A DNA stretch of 64,000 bases, taken from positions 8,517,132 to 8,581,131 of the forward strand of contig CM034595.1 in assembly GCA_020091685.1 (NCBI GenBank). Reading direction: 5' to 3'. This document shows, one piece after another, positions 35,093 through 48,480 of this stretch. The stretch's first letter is position 1. Each line of letters begins with the position of its first letter. Made by a program: the position numbers and the translations under genes. The notes beneath the pieces were generated by a model. The model saw only the letters and a list, made by a program, of their open reading frames with translations, searched no databases and was not told the origin of the DNA. Source of the DNA: Lutjanus erythropterus (lineage: Eukaryota; Chordata; Actinopteri; Lutjaniformes; Lutjanidae).

Positions 35093-37701
35093 GTTGCTGC
35101 AAAAGAAAAGCTGACAACTGTTAGCTTGTTTAAGTTTGTACGCTTAACCTCCCAGATGCTAATTTGCCATTTTAAGTGTGTAGTTTGCAACAGTTTGTAG
35201 GTGGTTGTTCTTGTTTCCCAGGGACTTTGAAAACATCAATAGCGGAAGCAAGTGGCAGGATTTATAACTGCACTGTGCATCCAGTGAGTCTGTGAGACCT
35301 TCACTCAACAAACAACTATAACTGAAAAAGCAACTACATGACATGGCAATAATGGATCATGCAGTTACATTACAGTGCAACCAAAGACCAGATGAATGCA
35401 GATGTTGCTGATTTGTACTCATGAACTGCAGCAGTGAAAGAAGCTTCTTTGCTGAGGGCTGTACTACAAGGGAAGCTCCACACAGCCAGGCTTTCTTTCC
35501 ATGAGCTGGCTCGACAAAACCTGAAACCCCCAGTAAGAGGTAGCGTGTCATGACAGTGGTTATCAATTTGCTTTGTTAACGCAGGCTTTCTTCGTCAGAC
35601 TCTGCGTGCGCACATAAAAAGGGGCGTATGATGTTTCATTTGACTTCTGTGCAACGTGAAGCAATCATGAGCCGCCCACTTCAGTCAAGATGAACAAGAT
35701 GAAAATATAAAAAAATATATCACAGCAAAAAGCAACACTGTTGCTGCAAATAAGTCAGGAGAAGAAGAATGGTGTCAGAAAATTACAGATGGACTGAATG
35801 TGATCTTAGTGCTGTCATTTATTTCTAACATGGCAACTGGACATTAAACACTTCATACACGATGCTGTCAGTCTGACACTGACCCATGATAACAGAGACG
35901 TGGAGATCACTTCAGGTTTTGGCCGAATCAAAGTAAAATGAATGGAACTGATTGAAGATTTTCCCTAATAAGTAGAATAGACTCATCAATTTTCTAATCA
36001 GTGTTCTGAGCTGCAATATCAGAAATGCAAAACAGACTTGACATTGTAAATAGTATTCAAAGTGGTCTGTAGTTGCTACATCATTATGTTTATACATTAT
36101 ATGGCTTCAGTCAGTGATATTATGAACAATATCAACAACAAGAACAACTTTTCATTTTTAACATTTTGCTTCAGTTTAAAAGTTATATCGCTTATAAACA
36201 ACTTCCTTAGGGAGACAGTCAGTTAAAGACCAGTGCCTTTTACAGCCAATGCAATCTGAAAGTCAGAACATAACCTGTTACTGACCAGGTGATGAGTTCA
36301 GCATCAGTTACCATGGTGATCTAGCCAGGTTAAAAGAGAGCCACCTTCCTGATACTAAAAACCCAGACTTTAGACTCAACATACCTCACTAACACATTAA
36401 TCTCACAGCCCTCAGGTGATGGGTGAGGTGGCCAGAAGTGACTTCACTGTCCTACCTGCACCAGCAACAACTTTAATGAATGAGAGTGAAGCTTGAAGCA
36501 TTCAGGGATTCTGTGTTTCCACTTTAGTCAGTGCACAGAGGCTGAGTGTGTGTGAGCAGAAGATGTGTGTGTGCAGATGGTGATGTCACAGCCACAGGTG
36601 GAATTCATTTGGTATAACGCTCCTGACCTGAGGCTGATGGGTCCCATGGTTACACGTTCACATCATTCCTCATCTCTTCACCATGTTTACAGTGGAAAAT
36701 GCAGCGCTCCCATTGGTCAGCGTCGCCAAACACGTGGCAGAGATTGCCAAACTCAGCGAGAGAAGTCGTTTGGTCTTTTTGTCAGGACTTCTTAAGCTCC
36801 CAGATGTTGCACAAGAGAAAAACACCACAACATTATTGGTCTAAAAGTCACACTGATGTAATCCAAGTAACAGAAATAACCTTTAACACAGAGAGAAGTG
36901 CTTTTGCCTTGTTCTGTCAGACATCACAGTGGATCAAGCTCTCCCGGTCACAAGGTATCTTAATTCACAGAAATACGTTATCTTCTGCAGAATCATCACA
37001 AATCAAATCCTACAGTCGCCAGTCAGCAGAAACACACCGACGCCAATATAAAACAGAGCTGCTGGATTTGAACTAAATGTTCTGCTCTGATCCTTTTATT
37101 GTGTTCTGCACCAGAAAACGGGACATTCAGAACAGTTTGTGAAGTGCCATCAGATGTGTGAGCTGGTTCCAGGCTGAAGACTGACACATTTTCTTTCACA
37201 GTGTTATGTAACAGTTAAAATGGCTCATTCAGCCTCTCGTACTGTGAACACACAGAGCAGTATGGACTGTGTTGACTGGCCTCCAACACTCACATTACTG
37301 AGACAAACAAAAGGACAATCCTCAGTTATTGTTCCACACTGACAGTACAGTCATCTCACTGATGGGCTTTGATTTCTTGCAGTGTTATTGGGGATTCAGA
37401 CTGAAAACAGAGGCTGTCTTGGTTCAGGTAGAGGCTATGGATTTTCTCTCATCCAAGGACAACTTAAAGCATAGATAATACACCAGGGGACGCCCTCATG
37501 TATGTTTGTTGGAATTTACACTTATTTTTGCACCATGTCAACACAGAATACCCAGAACATACATACACATATACCAAGAGAGTAAGTTTGATTTTTATGT
37601 TCACGCCAAAAGCAAAATTAATATTCGCCTCTTCTTTGGGTTTGTGAATTAACTTTAGAGTACGTGTCTCCTCTGGTCAGCAGTCAACATGGACAGAGAG
37701 A
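35093..37701. other. Intergenic, one possible small ORF
   Basis: No mobile element ends are seen. The only item of note is the short frame at 36683-36844. Confidence 0.45.
36683..36844 (+). CDS. Possible small ORF, 53 residues, not recognised
   Basis: The ATG in CACCATG context (36683) opens MFTVENAALPLVSVAKHVAE and runs to TAA at 36842-36844. The peptide has an ordinary, protein-like composition with an amphipathic pattern (AKHVAEIAKLSERSRLVFLS) and no low complexity. I do not recognise it. It could be a terminal exon, a microprotein, an old transposon piece or chance. No promoter or splice evidence decides. Confidence 0.2.
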   Translation: MFTVENAALPLVSVAKHVAEIAKLSERSRLVFLSGLLKLPDVAQEKNTTTLLV

Positions 37702-37709
37702 CTTATTAG

Positions 37710-38733
37710 TAGGGATGCACTGATACAGATACCAGCATCGGGTATTGGTCCAATACTGTCCTCACGTATTTTGTACTTGTACTCATAAAACTACTCCGAT
37801 ACCCAACACCCGATACCACGTCACGATACAAGTAAACATCTAATGAACCAACACCATGCAGAGTTCATGGTGTTTCCTGATGCTTACCCTCTTTTTTTTG
37901 GACGTGCCATCATCATCCGTGATGGACTTGCTGCCCTCAACATCATCCACTAATGACCGCAGCGACTTTGGAAACTGTCCGTAAAATTCCATGTAAGTCC
38001 ATGTAAAACTGAAATAAATGCAGCTGTAGACTGCAGCCAGCCTCTGTCCAATAAGTCCTGGTGGGTGTAAACTAGCTGATGCCTCAGCTAATTAATCTGA
38101 CGACTAAGAAAAAAACATAGCCACCCCTTTCTTCATAATAAGCTGCTACAACTTCTCTTTGTGTATGTATTCTTCACCAAAACGGCTTGACAGCACTGTA
38201 CACCCAACTTCACTCTTTGAGGTTCACAGCAGGGTAACAAAACTGTTGCACACATGGCACCACACTCATACCTGTCCCACCTAAACAATGGCAGGTAGGA
38301 ACTAATTAGCTTTTAGACAAGAGGGACATGAAGAAGAAACTTGTAATTGTTAAATTAAATACTAGTTAAAATGCTGTAAATGATAATGAAATAATTATCA
38401 GATATAACACCATTTATAATAGTAAACTTAAATCTGCATGTCCATAATAATGTTGTGAAATTATTATACTGAAATATATCACATACACAGTAAAGTGCAC
38501 AGCTTAATAAGGAACACAAAATCAGTAAAGTAACTTTGGTTACACTTGTAGCAGGAAACAACAACAGTGATTTGTTGCATTTAGAAAGTGATCTAATGAA
38601 AACATGTTTTAAAAGTTATTATAAGAACTTTAATGGCATTATTAAGTACTCATATCTGTACTCAGTGTTGGCAAGTACCCAAATGTAAGTACTTGTACTC
38701 GGTCTGAAAAAAAGTGGTATCGGTGCATCCTTA
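37710..38733. mobile_element. Non-autonomous hAT element with TAGGGATGCAC ends
   Basis: The left end, TAGGGATGCACTGATAC, matches the inverse of the right end (TAAGGATGCACCGATAC when read inward). The perfect 8-bp duplication CTTATTAG (37702-37709 and 38734-38741) sets both limits. GTACTTGTACT motifs lie near both ends. It is 1024 bp with no transposase frame. Confidence 0.9.
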
Positions 38734-38741
38734 CTTATTAG

Positions 38742-40180
38742 CATACAGTAAACAGTTGAGTGAGGTCGGCTCCTCCGTTGATCACTGCTGCAGACGGGTT
38801 GAGGAGCAAGAGTGCAGATATTCCACTTTTTAATCCCAAAAGTTTGAAAAGGGCAGACTCCTGCCAGTAAAGGAGTGGGCCTCAGAGCAAAATCAGTGTT
38901 TTCTGCTGGTCTGCAGCGGCTCGCTCCCCTGAAGCTTCCAGGCTCTCAGCAGCTGTCTGTCGGCTGCGTGCCTCAGCTCTACTTCGGTCCTCTCTACACA
39001 ACACTTGGCAAAAGCCCAGCAATAGACACAAAATATTTGCAGAAATGTAATATTTTCAACATGTGCAAATGACGTGAATTTGCCTTTATCTTTACATTAA
39101 CTTTGTATGCAACTACTCTTGCAAAAAATGTATTTGCTTTCTTTGTCAACACACTGTCAGTGTGTACCAAAAAATGTGGATTCTGATTATTTTAAATAAT
39201 TTACAATAAAAATATTGTATATAGGCCTAGCCTGGGACTGAATATGATAGAGAGCCAGTGTTGAGGCTTATACCCACTATTTGTGAAAAAAATCAAACAG
39301 AAATTTGCTAGAATATAAGCATAGACTTATTGGGACTTTTTCTATATTTCTATTATTATTATTTCTATTTTTTTGTTTTTTTGTTGCTGTTTCATACTGG
39401 TATTCACTTTTGATAGCTAGTGAACATCCATACTAAGCTAGTTATTAGTGTTTATAGTAATTGTTAAATTGACACACATGCACACACAGCAATGCTCACC
39501 CAGCTTTTACCTCTAAAAGGTTACGATGAAGTGGTCCAGTTAGCCTCTGATAACTCTCTCTTAATGTCAGCAGACATTAAAGTGCATCAAGTTTCCTGAA
39601 ATAGTATTATCAAGCTAAGTGCATTGGTATTTAACTTGATAACACCCCCAACACACACACACAAACACACACACTCACACACAGACACACACACACGTCA
39701 GTACTAGAGATGGAAATGACAACAAATGTTTACCAGTGTAAAAATTATGGACACTGTAAGTAATTTGCAAGATGGTGAAATTAATAAATACTTGCATACA
39801 TACACCTGTCATGTGTTTATTCATCATTACTGAAAGTAGTATTTCCATATTTCTATTCCCAGTGAAAAGTTTTGTTTCTCACGACTCTTTTTTTTGTCTT
39901 AAGAGAAATAATTAGGTTCTTGTTTTAAGCTCATTGAAGTCTCATCTGTTTCTCCTAAACCCACCATTAGGAGAAAAAAGAGCAAAAGAAAAGAAAAGCA
40001 GATCTTCTGCTGAGCTCATGGGTGTCTCAGTTTCTCCTTGATGACCGTATGGAGCAGCAAGATCAACAAGATGTCATTTAAGACAACTGAGTTTCCTTTT
40101 AGATCTTGCTGTTATCTCATGAGCTGGTCATTTAAGACAAATTTAAGATCAGACAAAGAACATTTTAAGATCTTCAATTG
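38742..40180. other. Intergenic, no gene recognised
   Basis: A GC-richer stretch lies near 38860-39000. An imperfect CA tract runs from about 39651 to 39698. Confidence 0.45.
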
Positions 40181-40369
40181 GTCTCAAATTAGTCAAAGGC
40201 TATTTCACAGGAGCCAAATTTAATAAGTCTGATATTGGTGCTTTTTATTTCCTCAGGGATTGCTTCTTGGATGGAAGAGTCAGCCTGTATTTTCAGCCTT
40301 TTAGTGTCGGGAAATCTTTGACTGACCTGACCCACCTCCACATGTTCCATGTTCCATCCCCTTTTAACT

Positions 40370-41440
40370 GACTTAACAGCCGGGTTATGCAGTCGTCTTT
40401 GGCCTGCTGTGTGTCCCAGCCAGCTGTATAGACGCCTCAGCACACTGACGGCCTTCTCACACCTGTGGCTACTGACAAGTCTGTGCAACTTGAACACGTG
40501 TTTTCAGAAAGGAGAACATGTCATGAACCAGTAGTTTGAACACATTTATCATGCCAGCAGTAGCTTCATCCTCTCTCGTTCTCATTCGTTAAGACTTTCT
40601 TACCTATCAGCACCTCCTCTGGTTTCAGTTCTATCTCATAGTGATCTGCTATGGCTGCAATGTCCAGAGTCTTGTTTTTCATCAAGGACCTGAGTTAACC
40701 TCAGCAAAACACGGCTCAAACTCATTGATCATTCTGTCCAAGCATGGGAAAATGATTTTCCTCTTCATTTCATCTGCACTGCTTGCATCAGTTCTTGCAA
40801 CAGAAGATGATTGTGTGCCAACCGTCCATTGGTTTCTGCATCTGTGTGCTTTTCCTTCAAGTTATCATGGACAGCTTCTTTGTGTTGCAGCTTGAGCCAA
40901 AATAAGCTATTCTTTTTGAAGGAATTTGTCAAATGCCTCTGCCATGGTCTGAAACATGAAGAGGAAATGGACAAACCATCTACCATGTCTGTCTTGATAC
41001 TGGATTGATACTTGACAGCGACAGGAGAGAAGTTGTTGAGCATGGAGTTGACAAAGCACTCTTAACCACTGGGTCTGTAATAGTTAAAGAAGATTCTGTG
41101 GCTGCAGTAGTTTCTGAAGCTCCTCAAATTTCAGATTTCAGAACCAAGGACCACTAAAGAATGAGTGCACGTTCTCCATTGTATCTTTGATACAATGGAG
41201 AATATAACTCCTGGAATTGCCCTGCACATGTGCCCTCATCTGCTATTCATCTGCAGTTTTTTATGATGGTGCTGAACTGTGTGAAGTATGACAACTTTGC
41301 CTCAGTTGTGGCTCATGTTGATGGCCATGAAATGGAATTCCCTGCTTGACTAAACAGGTGACAGTTGCACCTACACAGCAAGAATACTCTCTCCTCTCAA
41401 ATCTTTCAGAAAATCATATTTGCTGCCAGGGTCTGGTCTA
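40370..41440 (-). pseudogene. Decayed hAT transposase (ZMYM1 / P52rIPK-like)
   Basis: Reading minus from about 41440, the fragments keep the family order. A KQGIPFHGH motif (near 41350; the family has RQGI.FRGH) comes first. The next piece is FSPVAVKYQSSIKTDMVDGL and onward to KRKIIFPCLDRMINEFEPCF, like the late DDE region. Last is CEKAVSVLRRLYSWLG followed by QRRLHNPAV (40460-40390), the C-terminal hAT dimerisation domain. The longest open pieces are 41043-40765 and 40497-40189. Stops and shifts separate the pieces, so it is inactive. Terminal repeats were not located. Confidence 0.65.
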
Positions 41441-41599
41441 CCATGTCAGAATGGTCAGCGCTGGCTTTATAGGTATTCCAGGACAGCATACTTATCTTGT
41501 GTACATGTGTTCTGTCATGTTCCTGGGAAGAGTCAAAGACACGATTCCAGGTACTGAGGCTGCTGATTAAAGGCATGTTCTTGTTATTGTTTGATCTAG

Positions 41600-43269
41600 T
41601 GTCTAGATCAGTACTACTCAAAGTGGTGCATGCTGGCCCAAATTTAGCCCGCCAGATGTTTCAAATGAATATGATAATAATATCACTCTTAATGCCAATT
41701 TATTTTTGCTGATTTATGTGTAAAAAGGTTCTTTAAAGGAGAAATCTGTAATACATTTACTGTAATTTATCATAAAAATGACTGATATGTTATCAGATAT
41801 CAAAGAAACGTGAAGTTAAAATATTATCACTGACAACAACAACACAGCTGCAGTGTCCTTTGAAACTTCTATTCTGGGCCAGAATAACTGCTTTTGTTTG
41901 CCTGTTTCAAGTTAATTAGAGTTCAAATTAATGCTGAATATTCACCAAATGAGTGTCTGTTTGAGTCATAAGAATTCATTAATAACCTTTTAGAAACAGT
42001 AGATATTTATAAAGGTAAAATAGAGTAACATGGTAATGCAGTCTGCCACAGTCAGTCAACTCCAACTCCACCACTTTCAGAGCAGAGGGCCTTTGTTTTC
42101 AGGACAACAGGCTTAACTTTACACTGACAGAGTTATAAACAGCTGATCAACTTACAGTGGAGGACTCAACCTCACTTGTTATTGTCAAATTACAACATTG
42201 TGCTCGTCTTGTGCTCCTGCAGCCTGCCGATGATGAAACGGATGTCAAAGTCAGTTTCAGTCCAGGTCACATAAGCACTATGGCTGCCCTCAAAGGGTCG
42301 GTGAACATAAGACAATATAAATGTTATTTCAGTCATCATTTTCATCATAGCACATAATTGCCTCTATTTGATTATTATTGGTTCTAGTAAAAACTTAATC
42401 ATTAGAATGATTAATGAAAGCAGAAGGCATTTAAGTGTACGAACAATTCATTTAAAAAAAAAGAAACATACAAAACAGTATTAGTACTAAAGTCAAAATA
42501 ACAATTGTGGACACTGACAAGCAAGGTTTCAAGTCCAAAAGAATATTTCTATAACAGTGAAATACTGGCATTGTGCTAACTAAAACCACTGACACATCTG
42601 GAAATACTGATATCATATTGAGACACTGTCTAACATATACTGACATAGTGGCTTTAGGGTGCAGATAACTAAATGCATTCTGGGACATGTAGTTTATGAC
42701 ACTGATCTTCCATAACACAGAATAGAAGCTCTTGTGGGCCACATAAAAAGAGGTGCTGGGCTGGATTTGGGCTGCAGGCCCTGGGTTTGACACAAAGAAG
42801 AAGAGAGGATGCTGCACACTGTACAGATTGTAAAGCACCTGAGGCAAGTGGTGATTTGTGATATTGGCCTATATAAATACAATTTTGAACTGACTGACAT
42901 TCTCACCCACTCGCCCACGCCTGTGCAGTGAATTTATTTAAAGTACATGTTTTACCTGTTACACAACTGGCAATGAGCCAGCCTGGGATCACAGGAGCTG
43001 TTGCCTTAATAAAAAACACACACCATTACAGCCCAAAATATATCAAACATCACTCTGGTGTAAATCAGATGAGGTCATGTATTCAGGCTTTATTAACTTT
43101 ACTTTTAGTCGAGTTCACAATTTCTGTAGCTGTATAGGAACTTCAGGTGGTAAACGGGATTAACACCAAAGACAGGAAACCAAATGAAACACTCCATTAC
43201 CTTTAATAAAATAATGGATTTCACAGTTTAGTGCAGAAATGTTATATATTATACCTTCAACAATATGCT
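41600..43269. other. Intergenic, no gene recognised
   Basis: AT-rich DNA. A 131-codon minus frame at 42847-42452 is hydrophobic, without motif or splice context. Confidence 0.45.
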
Positions 43270-43930
43270 GGTGAGTCCTTCTGGCCCATGGCCGACCATG
43301 AAGTTTCAATTTCAAGGGAAGAAGTTCTGACACCACTGATCTGGATTAAAAGCAGCTTTGTATATTTTTATAAGCAAGAAGTTTCAGTTTATCATCACAC
43401 AGTCATGACTTGGCAAAAGGAGGATCATACTGGCTAACAGAAAGTGTAGATTAAAAACAAGAATCTTTTCCTGGGTTTTCCAAAGTCTAGATCAAAAACA
43501 TGAGGATCCTACTAGCTCCTTTAAATTCAAGGCAGTAATTTCAGTTGTGTAGATTAAGAACAATTCATACTGGCTGTTAAAAGTAGAGACTGAAAACATG
43601 AGATTTGTATTTGTGTTCTTGTTGGCTGTTGAAAAATCTTGATTCAAACAATAGATCTGTGTTGGCCGATTAAAGGACTTGATTAAAAGAGGAGCTTTTC
43701 CTGTTGGCTAGAAGAAGTTGCTGTTGCACAATTTAGATGATGGACAAGACTTTGTTATTCTCTGATCCAGATCAACTCAGAGCAGCTGTTGAAAACTCCA
43801 AACTATAAGCAAGAGGTTCCAGCTGGATCTCACAAAATTAGTATTGGCTGTTACAAACTGCAGATTAAATCAACAGATGTTACTGGCTTTTATTTTCTTT
43901 TTATCTACTAATCTAGATCATAACATTCTC
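43270..43930. repeat. Degenerate tandem repeat, unit about 55-65 bp
   Basis: A loose unit recurs roughly ten times: GGCTGTTAAAAA, then about TCTAGATTAAAAACA, then AGAT/GAGG and a T-rich piece before the next GGCT. Examples begin near 43432, 43480, 43580, 43625, 43660, 43710 and 43845. Units differ a lot, so it is an old minisatellite, with no coding frame across it. Confidence 0.5.
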
Positions 43931-45638
43931 ATTGGCAGCTGAAAATGAAAAAAAAAACGTTAAAGTTTGTCTTCTCAACAAATTATTCATGTTAGAGCAC
44001 AGTAATTGAAAAAAGGTGAAAAGACTGAGGAGTATGTAGTACTGAATTGTGGAGTTTGACCGTTAAATTGTTGTTCAAATTTTCCGTATTCAGGATTTTT
44101 TTTTTCGTTGAATGTTTGAAACATGGCTCAGTGACGTGCCAGAACCATGGTCCCCCAACACGATACAAGCCCCACAAACCAACACATGAAAGACACTTTC
44201 TTACTTTTTGTACTGCTCCTGTCATAATTACTACGTCCACTAGAGGTCATCACCTAACGATCAGTGTAAATATGAGTCATAATTGTACAGACAACACCTG
44301 CCTTTCTGGCGAGGACGTGCTGGCTCTGATGTTTTTCAGGTACACAAGTGAGAAAAAGCTTCAGCTGATTAATCACCTGTGAGCTGCTGTCCATGTTCAC
44401 AAAGCTGCTGATTAGAGAGACTAAATACACTTACAGGCTGAATGAAAGTGTGTGATCCTATCATTATGTTGAAGCATGCAGGCCAGTGCAGTGAGCATGT
44501 TTTTCATTTAGAGCGGGTCAGGGTCTGAGGAGTGGGGGTCCCATTCATGTGATGTGCGTGCCACTGGTGGAGCAGAAATCCTGGCTGGATCTGCAACACC
44601 GGGGCTTTGAGGCTTAAGTGGATGATGTTGTGCAACAGGAGATGTACTTCTGATTCCTCACAGAGGAAAGAGGCTGCAGCTGTATCAGTGTACATCACTG
44701 CAGATAGGCATCTGGGGCCTGTATACTCCTGAGCTGTGGGCCTGCTCTTAATGGACACACTTATCTGTTTCCAGACAGCCAACACAGTCTGCCTCAAACC
44801 AGCCCGCCGGCTGTTTTGACCGAGACACTGCAGAGGGTGTTGTGCAGGCATGTCTGAACTGATGAAGGCTGATAAAGACACAGTCACAGACTCTCTGTTA
44901 GCATCCAACCTGACATTTTAATTTGATTTAATATAGGAAACGTATACAGACAAAAGACAAATACTTATGAACTTGAAATGATTGGTTTCACAGGCATAAT
45001 TTTCTTGAAACATATAAATATCATATGATATGTTTAACATAAATGACATAATATTCACAATTAATAACAGGAAACTATTGATGATCTTAATGCACATATT
45101 GGTCCAGCAAAGAGCAAGCAAAACTTTCTTAATACAGCACATTTCACTCAGGAGGAGGAGGACACTCAATGTGCTGCACAGGGAGGGAGTCACAGAAGAT
45201 ACAGCCACAAGAATAGATGCATAACAACAGTGGAGTTAAAACCAACTAGGATACAAAATAAAAGAACTCAAGACCAGCAACTGATCTGTAAAATAGTAGA
45301 GGTGAGATTTAAAACCATTTAAAACAATGAAAAAATTGGATATAAGATAAAATCAAAAAAATTGAAACCAGCAATTAAAATAAAATAAAATTACTAGTTA
45401 ATTTAACCAGTTAACACAAGTTAAGACTGGCCAGACTACTGAAAAGCGCAACTATAAAAGGAGTGTTTTAAGTTTCGTCTTTTCAAACTAAACTGAAAAC
45501 ATTCCTTTTAGTTGTGCTAAAAGATAATAATGTTGTGGTACACCTGACTTCATCAGGTAGCATGTTCCAGCTGACCTGAGGGTTCAATAGCTCACAAACG
45601 TGTCCGAGGGATACTGAGAGGCCAGGCCATGTAGGGCC
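43931..45638. other. Intergenic, no gene recognised
   Basis: The 134-codon minus frame at 44908-44504 has no recognisable domain. The stretch at 45480-45638 resembles the decayed 3' end of a retroelement, but I cannot assign it. Confidence 0.4.
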
Positions 45639-45985
45639 TTAAAGGAATAGTTCACCCCAAAATGAAAATTTAGTCATTATCTACTCAGCCTCATGCCGAT
45701 TGAGGGTCGGGTTTATTTTGTATTTTCTTTAAACAATACTGGAGTTTCACAGGAAAACAGCGTTCCAGAATCTCACAAACAAAAAAAAAAAAAGAAAAAA
45801 AAAATCCTCCATACTGCTCGACTGGTGTAATCCAAGGCTGCTAAATCCTGACATGCCTTCACACACTGTAACATCACACATACACACACACACACACAGT
45901 TCAGACAGTGTGTATGCACATGTGAACATGGCTCCAAGCGAAGGATCTACAGTTCAGACTAATAACATCCATTCATTGCTCACTT
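45639..45985. mobile_element. Angel-like fold-back MITE (copy 1, partial)
   Basis: A TTAA at 45639-45642 is followed by AGGAATAGTTCACCCC, AAAATGAAAATTTAGTCATT and CTCATGCCGATTGAGG, the start of a widespread fish inverted-repeat MITE. TTAA is the expected target. The inner part (TCCATACTGCTCGACTGG, then GGCTCCAAGCGAAGGATC) matches copies 2 and 3. The second arm is missing. Confidence 0.65.
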
Positions 45986-47906
45986 GTCATAATTATCATC
46001 ATGTATGGATCTTTGGTCACATGATAACAGGTGGAGAAGGGGTCAAACATCCAGGACCAGGATTTTAATGGATGACTGGAGAAAGATCTGGAAGGACACA
46101 GAGCTAATTTAAAGTCTGTGTGCAGGGATTTTTTCTTCTTAACACATTATTCATATTGCTGGAAACATGAAAACACTGAGAACTATGTATAACTGACTTG
46201 ACGAGTTAGACCTTTAACTGTTCTGACTCTCTCAGTCCAAATCAGCGCAGCAATTCACTTCAGCTCACTTCAGTTCCAACAACCCGACACAGAAGAAAAA
46301 AATACCATCCTGTCACCGTCCTCTGGCTCTGGTGGCTCACACATGTCTGGACATGTCCTATAAAACTGCAGGATGGAGCGTCCATGTTTCAGGTAGTTTT
46401 CAGGTTGTAGTGGTGTTTGACACTGGGACTGCAGAGTGGACATACCCCCAGTGTTTCAGAGCAGAGAAAACAAATTAACTAACTAATTTTATATACTTAG
46501 CGATTTTTTTAATCCTTCAAATTTGGCTGGATGGTTAATAACACGTTTCTGTGGTGTGACAAACAGAACACATTTGTTACTGTTTTACACAAACTTTAAA
46601 ATAAAATAATGAGGAAATTTTGTCAATTAACACATTCGCAAAATGTGCATCATCAAAATATCTACTGACAGAGTATATAATTTGTTTTCATAAAATATCC
46701 GCACTTGTTTTAGGTTCTGTTTAGGTACTTACAGCACTTGGTCAATGTAAGAGAACAATCCTGACATTATGTCAAGATTATGTTATTAAACTACAGTTCC
46801 CAAGGTCAAGAATGTCAAGAAAGTTTAATGCTCACTGTTAACACAAACTGAACATTATAACCCTCATAAAGGTAGGAACCATAACAAGACTGTTGAACTG
46901 CTCTTTCATGAGCTTTAAACCAGGAAGTAACAAAGTGTAAGTCCCAGCTGAGCTGACGATGGCTCTTCCAGTCACCAGTAAGGGGAGCTCCAATGCAAAA
47001 AGCTACAGACTCATTCAGTGATGATGATATTCTGTTTGTTCATTCATGTATTAAACACCTCAATGGCAGCTGAGCACCTCTGACTGACTGTGGCTCAGAG
47101 ATTAGAGGTAACATGAGCGCTATTTTAAAAGATGTATAAACACGAGGCAAGAAAAATCCAGATGTGTCTCTAGCGCTGTTGTGAGCTTAAGTGTCCCTGT
47201 CACCAATATTTCATATGTTCATTTGAATAACTTCAACTGGCTTCAAAATATTTGCTGAAAGGAAAAGAATGAACAAGAAAGTCTGACGAGATTTGAGGCG
47301 CATCTGTGGCTGAAAATATGATATATGAATTTATGATAATGTACATTTAGTACATTATCATAAATTTAAGGGAAAATTGTTTTTATATCCCAGACAACTC
47401 GTCACATACTTGAAAATGAAACATATCAGTGCTCACTTCATTGTGTAATAAAAGGTTCCAGTTCCAGTCAGTAGAACCAGACATTCCGACCCTTCCCTGA
47501 ACATCAAATCAAACAGTTTTTCTTAAAACTAATATTCTGTTTATATTTCTGAATGATCCCGTCCTGCGTTCTGTCCCACCCTCTGAAGGGTAATCTGGAT
47601 CTGCTGATCTGTCTGTCTCTTATGATGAGAATAAAGGGCTCAGCTAATTACTAGAGGTAACTGAAAAGATTTGAATGAGATGGTCCTGTCTAAGATGTGT
47701 CTTTAAGTTTTGTCTTCTTCCTTTTCATCCAACAGGGATGATGACAATAACAAGCGACAGACAGGTCATTTTAAAGAAGTAATAAATTGTGTCTGATACA
47801 TTTTTAATAAGGTCAAATACTGTTCAAATCTCTTACATATAGCTCTACATCTTGCCTTTATTTAGTATTCAAGGCTTCATGAATATGCAAATAGTCCCCA
47901 CCCTCT

Positions 47907-47907
<1 letters not shown>
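45986..47907. other. Intergenic, no gene recognised
   Basis: AT-rich DNA without recognised features. Confidence 0.5.

Positions 47908-47972
<65 letters not shown>
47908..47972. repeat. Long CA microsatellite
   Basis: A pure CA run of about 64 bp, the longest simple repeat in the window. Confidence 0.97.
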
Positions 47973-47973
<1 letters not shown>

Positions 47974-48424
47974 AAGCTATGCTAATGACAATAATTAGCT
48001 ACATCCAGCTTCTCCTGTGGGCCGGACATCACTGTTAATGGTATGTACAGCTCCACCCAGGACTGGTTCCCTAGGTTTATGCTGTGGTGGAAAGACTACT
48101 GAAAATCTGAATTCAAGTACAAGTACTGTTATATTACTAAATATTACTCAATTACAAGCAAAAGTACTGGTGTTAGAAATATACTTAAGTAAAAGTACAA
48201 AGTATTTGTTGCAGAAACTATTCAGAGTATGAGTTACTTTTTCACTGTTGATGTCACTGTCACTTCTCTGAACTAGGGTTGTAAATTTTGTGCATTTCCT
48301 GAACCAATACGTGAAATTGATTTTTAATCTTTAATGATTTTTCTTTTTTTTGGTCATTTTTTTCTCAGTTTAAATTTAAGTTTCTTTATTCAATAAACAT
48401 CTCCACCAGACAAAACAATGTAAT

Positions 48425-48478
48425 AATAATAATAAGAAGAAGAATAAGAATAAGAATAAGAATAAGAATAAGAATAAT
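48425..48478. repeat. AAT/AATAAG simple repeat
   Basis: TAATAATAATAAGAAG passes into about seven AATAAG units. It lies next to the 5' side of the LINE fragment. Confidence 0.85.
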
Positions 48479-48480
48479 AT

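Noticed and set aside
42452-42847. 131-codon hydrophobic minus-strand frame
   Set aside because: Frequent Phe/Val/Leu from T-rich DNA; no domain.
44504-44908. 134-codon minus-strand frame
   Set aside because: No motif, no splice or promoter context and no CpG or codon pattern suggesting selection.
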